64,000 nucleotides of DNA, taken from NCBI RefSeq assembly GCF_900186835.1, contig NZ_LT906448.1, positions 310,001 to 374,000 of the forward strand, read 5' to 3'. A model generated the notes under the pieces. The model searched no databases. It was not told the origin of the DNA and saw only the letters and a program-made list of their open reading frames with translations. Shown here piece by piece: positions 9,088 to 19,600 of this stretch. A program made the translations under genes and the position numbers. This DNA comes from Pasteurella dagmatis. GTDB taxonomy: Bacteria > Pseudomonadota > Gammaproteobacteria > Enterobacterales > Pasteurellaceae. The stretch's first letter is position 1. Every line of letters begins with the position of its first letter.

Positions 9088-10797
9088 ATGTCAGTAAGCG
9101 TATTTAATCGTTGTTGGTCAAAAGTGATTTTAGAAACCTTGCTACGTCAAGGTGTTTCGCATTTTTGTATTGCGCCAGGTTCTCGTTCGACACCTTTGAC
9201 TTTAGAAGCCGTGCGTTTACAAGAAAGCGGACGTGCTGTTTGCCACACGCATTTTGATGAGCGTGGGTTAGGTTTTTTTGCACTGGGTTTAGCTAAAGTC
9301 ACCAAAAAGCCAGTGACGGTAATTGTGACCTCGGGCACCGCAGCTGCGAATTTATATCCTGCGGTGATTGAAGCTCGCCAAACCGGCATTAATTTAATTT
9401 TATTAACCGCAGATCGCCCACCAGAATTGTTAGAGTGCGGTGCGAATCAAGCGATTTTACAGCAAGATATGTTTGCACATTATCCCGTGGCAAACGTGAA
9501 TTTACCTCGACCAAGCCAAGATTATTCTGCAAATTGGTTAATTTCAATCTTAGATCAAGCGTGCTATCAACAAAAACGTGAAGCGGGTGTTGTGCATATC
9601 AATGTACCATTTGCCGAGCCACTTTATGATGCTAAACCAGAAGAGGTGGATTTACATCCTTGGCTTGCCAATATTCAACGTTGGTTGAGCCAATCTAAAC
9701 CTTGGGTTGAGCATCAACCGCAACACACAGAAGTGGTAATGCACGCAAATTGGGATCATTGGCGTACAAAACATGGTGTGATTGTCGTTGGACGTTTACC
9801 AACAGAGCAATCAATGGGCATTATTGCTTGGGCAAATACAATGGGCTGGGTTGTGTTGACTGATATTCAATCTGGCACAGAAGCTAGCTTGCCTTATGCG
9901 GATATTTGGTTAGCAAACCAAACAGTAAAACAAAAGTTGTTACAAGCTGATATTGTGATTCAATTTGGTTCGGGCTTTATCAGCAAACGTGTTAATCAGT
10001 TTTTAGCTGAATTTAAAAATGAATATTGGATTGTGGAACAAACCCATAAATTAGTGGATCCTGTTCATCATTTACATACTCGTTTTAATGCCAAAGTGCA
10101 TCATTGGTTGCGAGCGCATCCGCCACTTCGTCAAAAACCTTGGTTACTTGAACCTCTTGCTTTATCGAAGTTTTGTGCAAGTTTTATTGAGCAACAAGTC
10201 GGAGGGAACTTAAATGAAGCATCATTAGCACATCATGTTGACCGCATTTTGCCACATAATGGCATTCTGTTTTTAGGTAACAGCTTGTTTGTACGTTTAG
10301 TTGATGCATTGGCAAAATTACCAGAAGGCTATCCAATTTATACCAACCGTGGTGCAAGTGGAATTGATGGATTACTTGCAACAGCAGCCGGTATTGGTAT
10401 TGGCGCCAATCAACCTGTGGTAGCAATGATTGGTGATTTATCTGCGCTCTATGACATAAATTCATTAGCATTGTTTAAGAAAGTCAGCCAACCTACAATC
10501 ATTTTTGTGATTAATAATAATGGGGGGGCTATTTTCGATATGTTGCCAGTGGAGTCGGGTGTGAAAGATAAATATTATCGTATGCCCCATCATTTAGAGT
10601 TCTCACAATTAGCTTCTACGTTTGACTTGAAATATGCTCGTCCTTACACTTGGGCGGACTTAGGCTCTGTTTTAAAAGTGGCTTATTCACGCCGTGAAAC
10701 AACTTTAATTGAAATTAAAGTGAGTGCGAGTGATGGTAGCAATATTTATAAACGTTTAATCGAACAGATTAGTTACGCAGTGATTGGTGATAACTAA
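9088..10797 (+). CDS. menD: SEPHCHC synthase MenD
   Basis: The 569-residue thiamine-diphosphate enzyme starts with the typical MenD PYR domain (FCIAPGSRSTPLTLEA, then HTHFDERGLGFFALG with the catalytic glutamate region). It ends with the PP domain holding GDLSALYDINSLALF and VINNNGGAIFDMLP, the ThDP/Mg binding stretch. It joins isochorismate with the succinic semialdehyde unit from 2-oxoglutarate to give SEPHCHC. It follows menF closely and is followed by a hairpin before menH. Confidence 0.95.
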   Translation: MSVSVFNRCWSKVILETLLRQGVSHFCIAPGSRSTPLTLEAVRLQESGRAVCHTHFDERGLGFFALGLAKVTKKPVTVIVTSGTAAANLYPAVIEARQTGINLILLTADRPPELLECGANQAILQQDMFAHYPVANVNLPRPSQDYSANWLISILDQACYQQKREAGVVHINVPFAEPLYDAKPEEVDLHPWLANIQRWLSQSKPWVEHQPQHTEVVMHANWDHWRTKHGVIVVGRLPTEQSMGIIAWANTMGWVVLTDIQSGTEASLPYADIWLANQTVKQKLLQADIVIQFGSGFISKRVNQFLAEFKNEYWIVEQTHKLVDPVHHLHTRFNAKVHHWLRAHPPLRQKPWLLEPLALSKFCASFIEQQVGGNLNEASLAHHVDRILPHNGILFLGNSLFVRLVDALAKLPEGYPIYTNRGASGIDGLLATAAGIGIGANQPVVAMIGDLSALYDINSLALFKKVSQPTIIFVINNNGGAIFDMLPVESGVKDKYYRMPHHLEFSQLASTFDLKYARPYTWADLGSVLKVAYSRRETTLIEIKVSASDGSNIYKRLIEQISYAVIGDN

Positions 10798-10815
10798 TTG
10801 CATACTTAAATTAAA

Positions 10816-10838
10816 ATGCTCGCTTAGCGGGCATTTTT
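10816..10838 (+). terminator. Hairpin with short T run between menD and menH
   Basis: ATGCTCG and CGGGCAT form a 7-bp stem with one G-U pair, followed by TTTTTAT, ending 13 bp before the menH start. It may terminate or attenuate part of the transcript, reducing menH expression. Confidence 0.55.
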
Positions 10839-10850
10839 ATCGGAAAAATT

Positions 10851-11582
10851 ATGCCAATACTCGTTTTTTTACATGGTTTACTCGGCTCAAAAGATGACTG
10901 GCAAAAAGTCATTGAAAAGCTACCGCACTTTTCTTGTATCACATTAGATCTGCCTTTTCATGGCGAGGCTAGCCATTATTGTGTTGATGATTTTCAACAA
11001 ACTTGTCACTATCTTGAGTCTCAAATTCAGCAAAAAGTTGGTAATCAACCTTATTATTTGGTTGGCTATTCATTGGGGGGGCGGATTGCCCTTTATTATG
11101 CACTGTGCTATCTAAAGCAAACTGCGCAGATAGAAGCTCTCATTCTTGAAGGGGCTAATTTAGGATTAGAAACAGAGCAAGAAAAACAACAGCGCTGGAT
11201 GAATGATATCAGATGGGCAGCACGCTTTGCAGAAGAACCTATCAGTCAAGTTTTACAAGACTGGTATTCACAACCTGTTTTTGCTGATTTAACAGATACT
11301 CAAAAACAAAGTTTAATTAAAAAACGCTCACTTAATGATGGGAAAAAAATAGCTATAATGCTTAAAGCAACAAGTTTGGCTAAACAACCTAATTTTAGAA
11401 AAAAAATAGATGACACAGATTTTCCAATTTATTATTTCTGTGGTGAAAGAGATTATAAATTTAAAAAAATGGCATTAGATGCGAATCTAAATATTATTTC
11501 AATTAAAGATGCTGGTCATAATTCACACGTTGAAAATGCGAACCTATTTTCTGAATTAATAAATAAATTGTGTTGTGCTTAA
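10851..11582 (+). CDS. menH: SHCHC synthase MenH (alpha/beta hydrolase)
   Basis: The 243-residue alpha/beta hydrolase has an HGLLGSKDDW oxyanion-hole segment near residue 8, the nucleophile elbow GYSLGGRIALYY, and a C-terminal GHNSHVENA holding the catalytic histidine. MenH removes pyruvate from SEPHCHC to give SHCHC in menaquinone synthesis. It is the third gene of the men cluster. An inverted uptake sequence lies near the 5' end (10922). menB, menC and menE are not in the window. Confidence 0.9.
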   Translation: MPILVFLHGLLGSKDDWQKVIEKLPHFSCITLDLPFHGEASHYCVDDFQQTCHYLESQIQQKVGNQPYYLVGYSLGGRIALYYALCYLKQTAQIEALILEGANLGLETEQEKQQRWMNDIRWAARFAEEPISQVLQDWYSQPVFADLTDTQKQSLIKKRSLNDGKKIAIMLKATSLAKQPNFRKKIDDTDFPIYYFCGERDYKFKKMALDANLNIISIKDAGHNSHVENANLFSELINKLCCA

Positions 11583-11590
11583 TGTTCATT

Positions 11591-11634
11591 AAAACACTAT
11601 GTTGTAGAGAAGGAGCAAGAGGTTATAGTGTTTT
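11591..11634 (+). terminator. Inverted repeat after menH
   Basis: AAAACACTAT and ATAGTGTTTT form a perfect 10-bp stem around a 24-nt loop, 8 bp after the menH stop. No long T run follows, so it is a weak terminator candidate or an mRNA 3' stabiliser. Confidence 0.45.
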
Positions 11635-11699
11635 CAGCTTGAATGAATTTTAGTATTAGCATTTATTTTCAAATAGGTAGAATAAGTTAAAATTATTTT

Positions 11700-11721
11700 A
11701 AATTTGTTCTAAATTTGTTCT
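11700..11721 (+). repeat. Tandem 11-bp repeat in the ibpB upstream region
   Basis: AAATTTGTTCT occurs twice head to tail, followed by a partial third unit (AAAC). The 11-bp period is about one helical turn. It lies 140-160 bp before ibpB, so it could be a paired regulator site or a slippage-prone promoter element. Confidence 0.55.
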
Positions 11722-11860
11722 AAACTTATTATTAAGTGTATTTCTATAGATGTCTATTTGTTGTATTTTTGTACACTTGCCCAATGTGTAGTTACTTTAC
11801 TTTGGTATATTTCTCTCTTTTATAGTAAAATTTTATCCCTCGTTAAAATAGGGAGATTTT

Positions 11861-13576
11861 ATGAGAAAATATACAAAATTAAATTATCTATTTTTGAGTT
11901 GTACAACAACTCTTCTTCTCGGACACTCTGCTATCACGTATGCGAATGAAGCAAATCCATTAACTCAAGAATTATTGAGATTAAAACATAAAGAACGATT
12001 TGAAAGCGTAGACAAAAATTTCGAAAAAGCGGAACAGTTTTTAGAAAATCAAAAAAAACTTGAAGAAAAAGCAACTTTACCTTTAGACAATTCTGTCGCA
12101 ACAAATCAAGTAATCAAAAGTGTAACAATCGATCTTGCTGATGAAAGCGTAAAGCTTAATTTTGATCAAGTCATCAAAGCCTATCAAGGTCAACCATTAT
12201 CAACAAAAGTCGTTTTTCAATTAGTTAAAGAGCTCTCGGAAGTATTATATCGTGCAGGTTATGTTACTAGTGCTATCGGTTTGAAAAACTCAAAAATTCA
12301 AAGTGGTGATCTTGAGTTTATTGTACTTTGGGGCAAAGTAAATGAAATTTTAGTAGATGGTGAATCAGCTAAAACCTTTAAAGACAAAGCAATGGTTTCA
12401 GTATTGCCAAATCTTAAAGGTAAACTATTGAGTATTTACGATGTTGACCAAATGGTTGAAACATTAAATACAACAAACAAAACTGCAAAAGTGAATGTTG
12501 TTGCCAGCGACCAAAAAAGTATTTCAAACTTAAATATTGAAAGACAGCGTTCACTTTATCCAGATTTCAGTATTGGAGTGAATAATTCTGGTACAGAAAA
12601 TAATGCTAACGGCCGTAATCAAGCGACATTAAATGTGTCTTGGAGCGACTTATTAGGAACGAATGATCGTTGGAATTTTTCCACTGGTTACCGTTTTTAT
12701 AAGCATAGTAGAGCAAACAAACAACAAAACTATTCTTTGTCTTACACTCAACCTTTTGCTTTTTCAACGTTAGATATCAAGCTATCTGAGTCAGCTTATG
12801 AGAAAGAACTAAGAGGTTTTGGGACTTTTTCTTCTGAAGGTAAGACTAAGACCGCAAATATTAAATTATCAAACGTATTACTAAGAGATAAAGATACTAT
12901 TCTGACTGTGTATGGTGAACTTGAGTTCAAAAAACGTATCAGTTACTTCTCTGATATTTTGATTGGTAATTATCATAATAATAAATTTAACTTGGGTGTC
13001 TCTTATGTCACAAACTTTGGTTATGGCAAATTGTACACCGATCTTTCTTATACGAATGGATTGAGGTGGTTTAATGCAAATTATTCAGCTTTCGATTCAA
13101 ATCGTGAAAAAACATTAAAATTATTGTCAGGAAGTGTCAACTGGAGCCGTCAAATATCTATATCTGAGCGTGTGGCAAATTACCAGTTACGCGTTGGTGC
13201 TCAATATGGTTTTGACAGTATCTATTCCGAAAACCAATTTTCAATTGGTGACGAGTACACTGTAAGAGGTTTTAAAGGAGGTGCAGCATCAGGAGATAGC
13301 GGTATTTACTTGTCACAAACTCTTACCATGCCGTTCTATCCACAAAAGGTATATCTGTCTCAAATATCTCCTTTTATTGGATTTGATATTGGTAAAGTTC
13401 ATACAAAGCAAACGCATAAAACCGACACTTTAGCTGGTTTTGCGTTTGGAGTGAAAGCTCAAGTGAATGCACTGGCATTGTCATTGACTTATGCCAAACC
13501 AATCAACGGCGTTCGTGGTGTTGATATCCGTAATAAAAAATCAGTTTATTACTTCAGTGGTTCAATTTCTTTTTAA
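11861..13576 (+). CDS. ibpB: Two-partner secretion outer-membrane transporter IbpB (TpsB)
   Basis: The 571-residue protein belongs to the FhaC/ShlB TpsB family. It has a signal peptide (cleavage near residue 28, TYA/NEA), a short helical segment and a POTRA region (about 75-205). A C-terminal 16-strand barrel follows, with the lid-loop motif VRGF at 468-471 and a terminal aromatic residue (SGSISF). TpsB proteins sit in the outer membrane, recognise the TPS domain of their partner in the periplasm and thread it to the surface. The partner, ibpA, starts 28 bp downstream. A GGGAG ribosome site precedes the ATG. A single predicted POTRA is unusual for FhaC-type proteins, which have two, but the region may hold a divergent second one. 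Confidence 0.9.
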   Translation: MRKYTKLNYLFLSCTTTLLLGHSAITYANEANPLTQELLRLKHKERFESVDKNFEKAEQFLENQKKLEEKATLPLDNSVATNQVIKSVTIDLADESVKLNFDQVIKAYQGQPLSTKVVFQLVKELSEVLYRAGYVTSAIGLKNSKIQSGDLEFIVLWGKVNEILVDGESAKTFKDKAMVSVLPNLKGKLLSIYDVDQMVETLNTTNKTAKVNVVASDQKSISNLNIERQRSLYPDFSIGVNNSGTENNANGRNQATLNVSWSDLLGTNDRWNFSTGYRFYKHSRANKQQNYSLSYTQPFAFSTLDIKLSESAYEKELRGFGTFSSEGKTKTANIKLSNVLLRDKDTILTVYGELEFKKRISYFSDILIGNYHNNKFNLGVSYVTNFGYGKLYTDLSYTNGLRWFNANYSAFDSNREKTLKLLSGSVNWSRQISISERVANYQLRVGAQYGFDSIYSENQFSIGDEYTVRGFKGGAASGDSGIYLSQTLTMPFYPQKVYLSQISPFIGFDIGKVHTKQTHKTDTLAGFAFGVKAQVNALALSLTYAKPINGVRGVDIRNKKSVYYFSGSISF

Positions 13577-13603
13577 TATTTTAAGTTGAAGGATTAACTT
13601 AGT

Positions 13604-16600
13604 ATGAATAAAAATCGTTATAAACTTATTTTTAGTAAATCTAAATCTTGTCTTGTACCTGTTGCTGAATGTATTAAATCAGCGGTAGGTAATGGTTCAT
13701 CGGATAATATTTCTGAAAAGGATTCGGAATCAGAGGAACCTCCCCATTTTGAGCAACATCCTTTCTCAACCGTTTCTTTATTAATCAAAACTGCATTAAA
13801 TCCAGTTTCTTCGGTGATGAGGCTCACTTGGAAACAATTCTCTATTGTGTTTTTGACTGTAGCATCAGTACCTGTATTGGCGGATTCGACTAATTCACCA
13901 TCTAACTTACCTTCTCCAGCTGATAAAGTTATTTTGAAAGATATCAATGGTAAAGCACTTCTGACAGCTATTGATAAAACAAATAATACGAATATCGAGT
14001 TGTCGGAAGATAATAAAAATAATACTAAAATATATCAAACTGAGAATAAGGTAATAGTCATTGATATTGCTAAACCAAATGATAAACATATTTCCGATAA
14101 CCGTTTCAATAAATTTAATATCACTAATGGTGCTGTATTTAATAATAATAAGGACGTTGCGGAGAAAAAATCTCTATTAGTGGGTTATATTCCTAAAAAT
14201 AAAAATTTAGAGAATGGTTCTGAAGCAAAAGTAATTTTAAATCAAGTTACTGGCTCAGAAATAAGTAAAATTGAAGGTGCTCTTGAAGTTTTAGGTGGAA
14301 AAGCAGATCTTGTTATTGCAAACCCAAATGGCCTTATCTTAAATGGTGTACAAACGATTAATTCAGACCGCTTTGTTGCGACAACGAGTAAGGAAATAAA
14401 CCCTTCACAAATGCTACTAAACGTTACTAATGGTACAGTAACAATTGATGTTGATGGTTTTGCTACAGACGGGTTGCAGTATTTAGATATTATTGCAAAG
14501 AAAATTGAGCAGAAAGAAGTTATTGCCAATAAAAATAAAAAAAGTACACAGCGTGCAAATATCACATTTATTGCAGGCCAAAGTGAATATAATCTCACTA
14601 ACCATACATTAGTAGAGAGTTCAAAAGGTAAAGCAAGTTCAAATGAAATTGCAATTACAGGTGCAAGCACGGGGGCTATGCACGGTCAAAATATTAAATT
14701 AGTTGTTACAGATAAAGGGGCAGGTGTAAAACACGATGGTATCATTTTGTCTGAAAGTGATGTCCGTATTGAGTTAAACGATGGTGACCTAGATTTAGGT
14801 AATGCTCAAAAAAGTACGACGGTTGAAAGTGATCGTACTGTGAGAGCGAAAAAGAAATTTGAAGTTACAAATAGTAAACGCACTACTATTGGTAGTGAAG
14901 TTGATGCGAAGCAAATTGATGTAGCTGCACAAGAAACTATTTTAAGAAAAGATGCAAAAATTACAGCTAGAGAGTCAGCTTCTATTAACTCTACAAAATC
15001 TATTACGATTGAGGAAAATGCAAAATTAGTTTCACCAAAAGTTAATGTAACAACTGAAACATTGAAAAATGATGGTCGTATTCTAGGTAGTGATGTTGTT
15101 ATTGATGCGAATGATTTAGTTAACCAAAATGAAATTTATGCTGATAAGAACCTAGATATTAAGACTAAAGGTAAAGAGCATTATTCTGTTTTCTCTCATG
15201 ACAATCATGCAGTTAGTTTAGTTAAAGAAGTTGCAAGCTTAAAAACAGGTTTTGTCAATAAAGGCAAAATCGAAAGTAATGGTACAGCGACATTAACATT
15301 TAAAGATAATACAAGTTATCTGACAAATGGTAATAAGTTTGTCCGAGCAAAAGATAAGCTAACTATTAATGCTGATGGCGTAGAAATTGATAAAACACAA
15401 AATATTCAGTCAACAGCCCATATTACAATCAATACTAATCATAGTTTTGTAAATAGAGGTACTTTAGCGAGTTCCAAAGGGATCAATATTACTTCAGATA
15501 AAGGCAATATTTATAATGATATGGGGCTTTTAGGATCTGGAGAAACCATTCAATTAACAGCTAAAAGTGGGAACATCATTAATCATGCTGGTTCTTTACT
15601 ACACAGTGAAGGCAATATTAATTTAGATGCGAATCACTTAGTCTATAATTTAGGTGAAATTAATACGAAAAAAGATGTTGTCGTGAATGCTAGCGCACTT
15701 GTTAATGATGTTCAATTAACAGGTAAGCCTATCTATAAAAGACTGTCAAAAGATCGTCGTTATGAAATGACTACTATTGCAGATCATGGATGGCATAACA
15801 ATGTTTATGAGCTAGAGCTTAATTTGCAAGAGTTAGATAGAAATGAGGTTAAACTTGATAAATTAGGGGCAATTCGTGTTGGTGGAAACTTTACGTTTAA
15901 TACGAAGAAACCGGCTTCTCCTAGTGACCTAGATGGGCAAGATCTTTCAGGTAAATTAATTAATCACGGTTTAATTAATGTGAAGGGTACTTTTAAAACT
16001 GATGCTGATAAGATCATTAATGAAATGAAAGCGCAGGAAATCAATGCATTAGATGTATTTAAAAATAATGCAGATATTGCAATTTATTATCAGCCTTTAG
16101 CTCGTTTTATTTGGACATCCTTGTCAGGAAAAACACATACTAGATTTAATACATTAGAATCTTTCTTTGATTCATTATTTGGATCAAATCCAGTTGCTAT
16201 AACTAGCCTTTATGCTTCTGAAAACTGGAAGGCTTATCAAATATTAAGACATGTTAAACATTCTCCAATATTCCAAAAAGCGATGGAACATGCATTTGGA
16301 AGTAATTGGCAAGCAATGTCATATCAGGCTATGTCAGCTAAATGGAAAGAGTTTAAAAAGAATCCAACTAGCTTTAAATATTATCCAAGTGAAAAAGCAA
16401 GAATTTTCGCAGGTACTTTTGATGCTAGTACAAAAAACATACAAAATGGTGAATTGTCAGAGAAAGGTAATTTCGATAGTAAGTTAACAATTGGTAAGCA
16501 CTCTTTAACTGTACCTAATGCAGATTTCCGTTCTGAAGTTAATAAAGAGATTTTAGAACTTAATAAAGATGGGGTTGATCTTTCTGCATTATCAGACTTA

Positions 16601-19600
16601 TTAGATATTCCAAACTTATTTATTGATAATAGTGTTCAGTTAGAAAAAACTACAACTGAAATTGATGCAGAGGATCAGGCTATCCTTGATAAAGAACCAG
16701 ACTATCTTAATCCTAACCTTCTAAGACAAAATAAAGAGTTTCTTGATAAATTATTAATTGATCTTAACGAAGAAAAATATGTTAAAGACGATGCATACTA
16801 TGATGCAAGACGTACAAACAATGAACGATTTGAGAATTTACCAAGAGACCTTCAGCGCAGGTTACATGAAGAGTTTTCTAGAAGAAAAGAAGAGCAAAAC
16901 GCTAAACGTTTAGAGTTACTAAGAAAAGCTAAAGAGGAAAAAGAAGCTAAAAATCAACAACGTAATGATAATTACAAAGTTGAAGAAAAGCGTCTAGAAA
17001 ATGACAAAATCATCAAGCAAAAAGAGCTTGAAGCTCAAGCTAATGAAGAGAAACTCATTAAAGAGACTGAAGCTAAACGAGAAGTTGAAATTGCTGAAAA
17101 AGAAAGAAAGCAAAAAGAAGCTGAGATTTTAGCAAAAGAACAAGAAAAAATTGAACAAGAAAAGAAAGAAGAAGAACTTAAAGCACTAGAAAGACAGCGT
17201 GAGGAATATCGCAAACTTGCAGAAGAACACTTTAAGGTAGAGGCCGAGAAATCTAAGAAAAAATTCTTGAAAACTATCGATGATAATCGTCCTAAAGTAG
17301 AGACAGATCCGCTTTATCGCACTAAATTATCTTATATTAAACAAGACGAATATGCTGGGGCTGATTATTTCTTCAATAAAGTTGCATCAGATACCGAAGG
17401 TAAAAAGAAAGTGAATGTGTTAGGTGATAACTATTTTGATCACCAATTAATTACACGCACAATTGAGAAAAAAGCTGACAATCAATTAGAGCAAAAGTAT
17501 AACTTAAGTGGTGTTGAACTTGTGAAGAAACTGATGGAAAACTCAAGCTTACAAGCAAAAGAGCTCGGGTTGAAATTAGGCGCTGTATTGACTCAGGAGC
17601 AACAAGCTAATTTAACTCAGGACATTGTTTGGTATGTAAAAACCAATGTGAAAGGTAAAGAAGTTTTTGTTCCACAAGTGTATTTAGCTCAGAAAACTAC
17701 CAATGATATTGAAAAACTAAGAGGTTTAGGTACAGGTACTATCCAAGCTAGAAACTTAAATATTCAAGCCGAAAATGTGAAAAATACAGGTACATTATCG
17801 GGTCAACAAGTGAATATTACCGCAAGTGAGAAAATTCAAAACAGAGGGAGTATTCTCAGTACTGAAGAAACTCGTTTAATAGGTCGTAAAGGTATTGAGA
17901 ATGAATCTCGTGTATTTGCAAATGACGAATTAGGTGTAACTAACCAGCGTTCTGAAATTAAAACAGAAGGCCACTTACACCTTGAAACAGATAAAGATGC
18001 AAGCGTTGATGTTAGAGCTTCAGATATCAAAGCGAAATCTGCGTATGTGAAAACAGGTGATCTGAATCTGAAAGATGCTCACGATACTAAACACTCTTAT
18101 GAAGAACACTTCCAAGGAAGTGCGATAAATGTTGATTTTGGATCTAAAAATCGAAACTCAAGTTTAGGTATTGGTACAAGCAGCAAATCAGAAAATAAGA
18201 GTGAGGCAACTTCAGTTGGTTCAAAATTATCGACCGAACAGCTACATTTGGCTATTGAGAAAGATGTAAATCAAGTTGGTAGTGTTATTGAAACCAAACG
18301 GATTGGCGGTATTGTAAAAGGTAACTACAACACTAAAGCTGGTGAGAATATTAAACACGCTGAAAGTGAAGAGTATGGTTCACAAGTTTATTTTTCTGGA
18401 CACGCAAGTGGTGGCGGTACTTCAGTTCGTTATGACTATAACAGTAAAGATGGTGGTAAGGGTTCAGCTAATGCTCCAACCACACAAACTGGTTTAGGTG
18501 TAGGAATAGGTATGGCTTTTACTCATGAAAAAAATAAAGAAACTTTATTGACTCATACAAATAGTGAGTTGCAAGCTGAAAGCGGTAAATTACATGTTTT
18601 AAACACTGCGGATATCGGTGGTGTTGATATTAATACTAAATTACCAGAAAAAGTAGAACCAAAAGGCGCACAGCCAAAAGCAGTACAACCTGAAACTAAT
18701 GTAAATACTAATAAGTCGACTACATCTGATCGTAAGTCAAGTGAAGCTCCAAACTTAGGTCAACTGTCCGATGCTGAAATTGAAAAATTAATGGCAGAGA
18801 AGTCGAAAGAAGACTTCAAGAAAGATGCGGAGAAACCAGCGAGTTCAGGTTTTGAATTATCAGCGAAAGACATTAAATCAACCAAGCAAAAAGACCAATA
18901 TGATTCAGAGTCTCAGCGTACCTCATTTAAGGTTGGTCCAGAAGTGGAAGCACATTCAGCTGTTGCGGATATGGTAAGTAATTTAGTGAGACAGTACCGT
19001 GATGCGCAAAATGGTATCAAAACAGATGGTACAGCAGTTCTACAACATGCAAGTGACGCCCTAAATATCATTACTGGTGATTTAGCAGGTACTTCTTTGA
19101 AAGTTGCAGTTGAAAGAAATAAAGAAACCAAGACGACAAAAGAAACAGGTGATATTGTGACTAAACTTGGCGGTAATGTCACACTGTCTGCACGTGATGG
19201 TAGTATTGAACTGAAAAATATCCAAAGTGATGAAAATACAAATCTTGCTTTGAAAGCAAAAGAAAATGTCAATATTCTTGCTGGTGAAAAAACACGTGAA
19301 ACAGAAGAAACTGTATCAAGACAAAAGCTTGCACATGGTGTGCATGCTGGTTGTAGCTTGATGTCAGGTGCCTGTACTGCTGGTGTAAGCACATCAATTG
19401 AAGGTAACCAGAGCTATACTTCAGAACGTGCATTAACTCACAATAATAGCGTATTAAAAGGTCAAAGTATCAAAGTTGAAGCGGGTAAAGATCTTAATTT
19501 AGTAAGCTCAAATATTGATGCGAATAATGTAGATCTGAATGTAGAAGGAAAAACAAATATCATATCAAAACAAGATACTCTTGATAAGAAGACACATGGT

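Noticed and set aside
11758-11949. 63-codon frame upstream of and overlapping ibpB
   Set aside because: It starts in the promoter region, overlaps the ibpB signal peptide in another frame and has no clear ribosome site.
18913-19392. 159-codon open frame antisense to ibpA
   Set aside because: It lies wholly inside a well-supported coding region, has no ribosome site and a low-complexity translation; it is a shadow frame.
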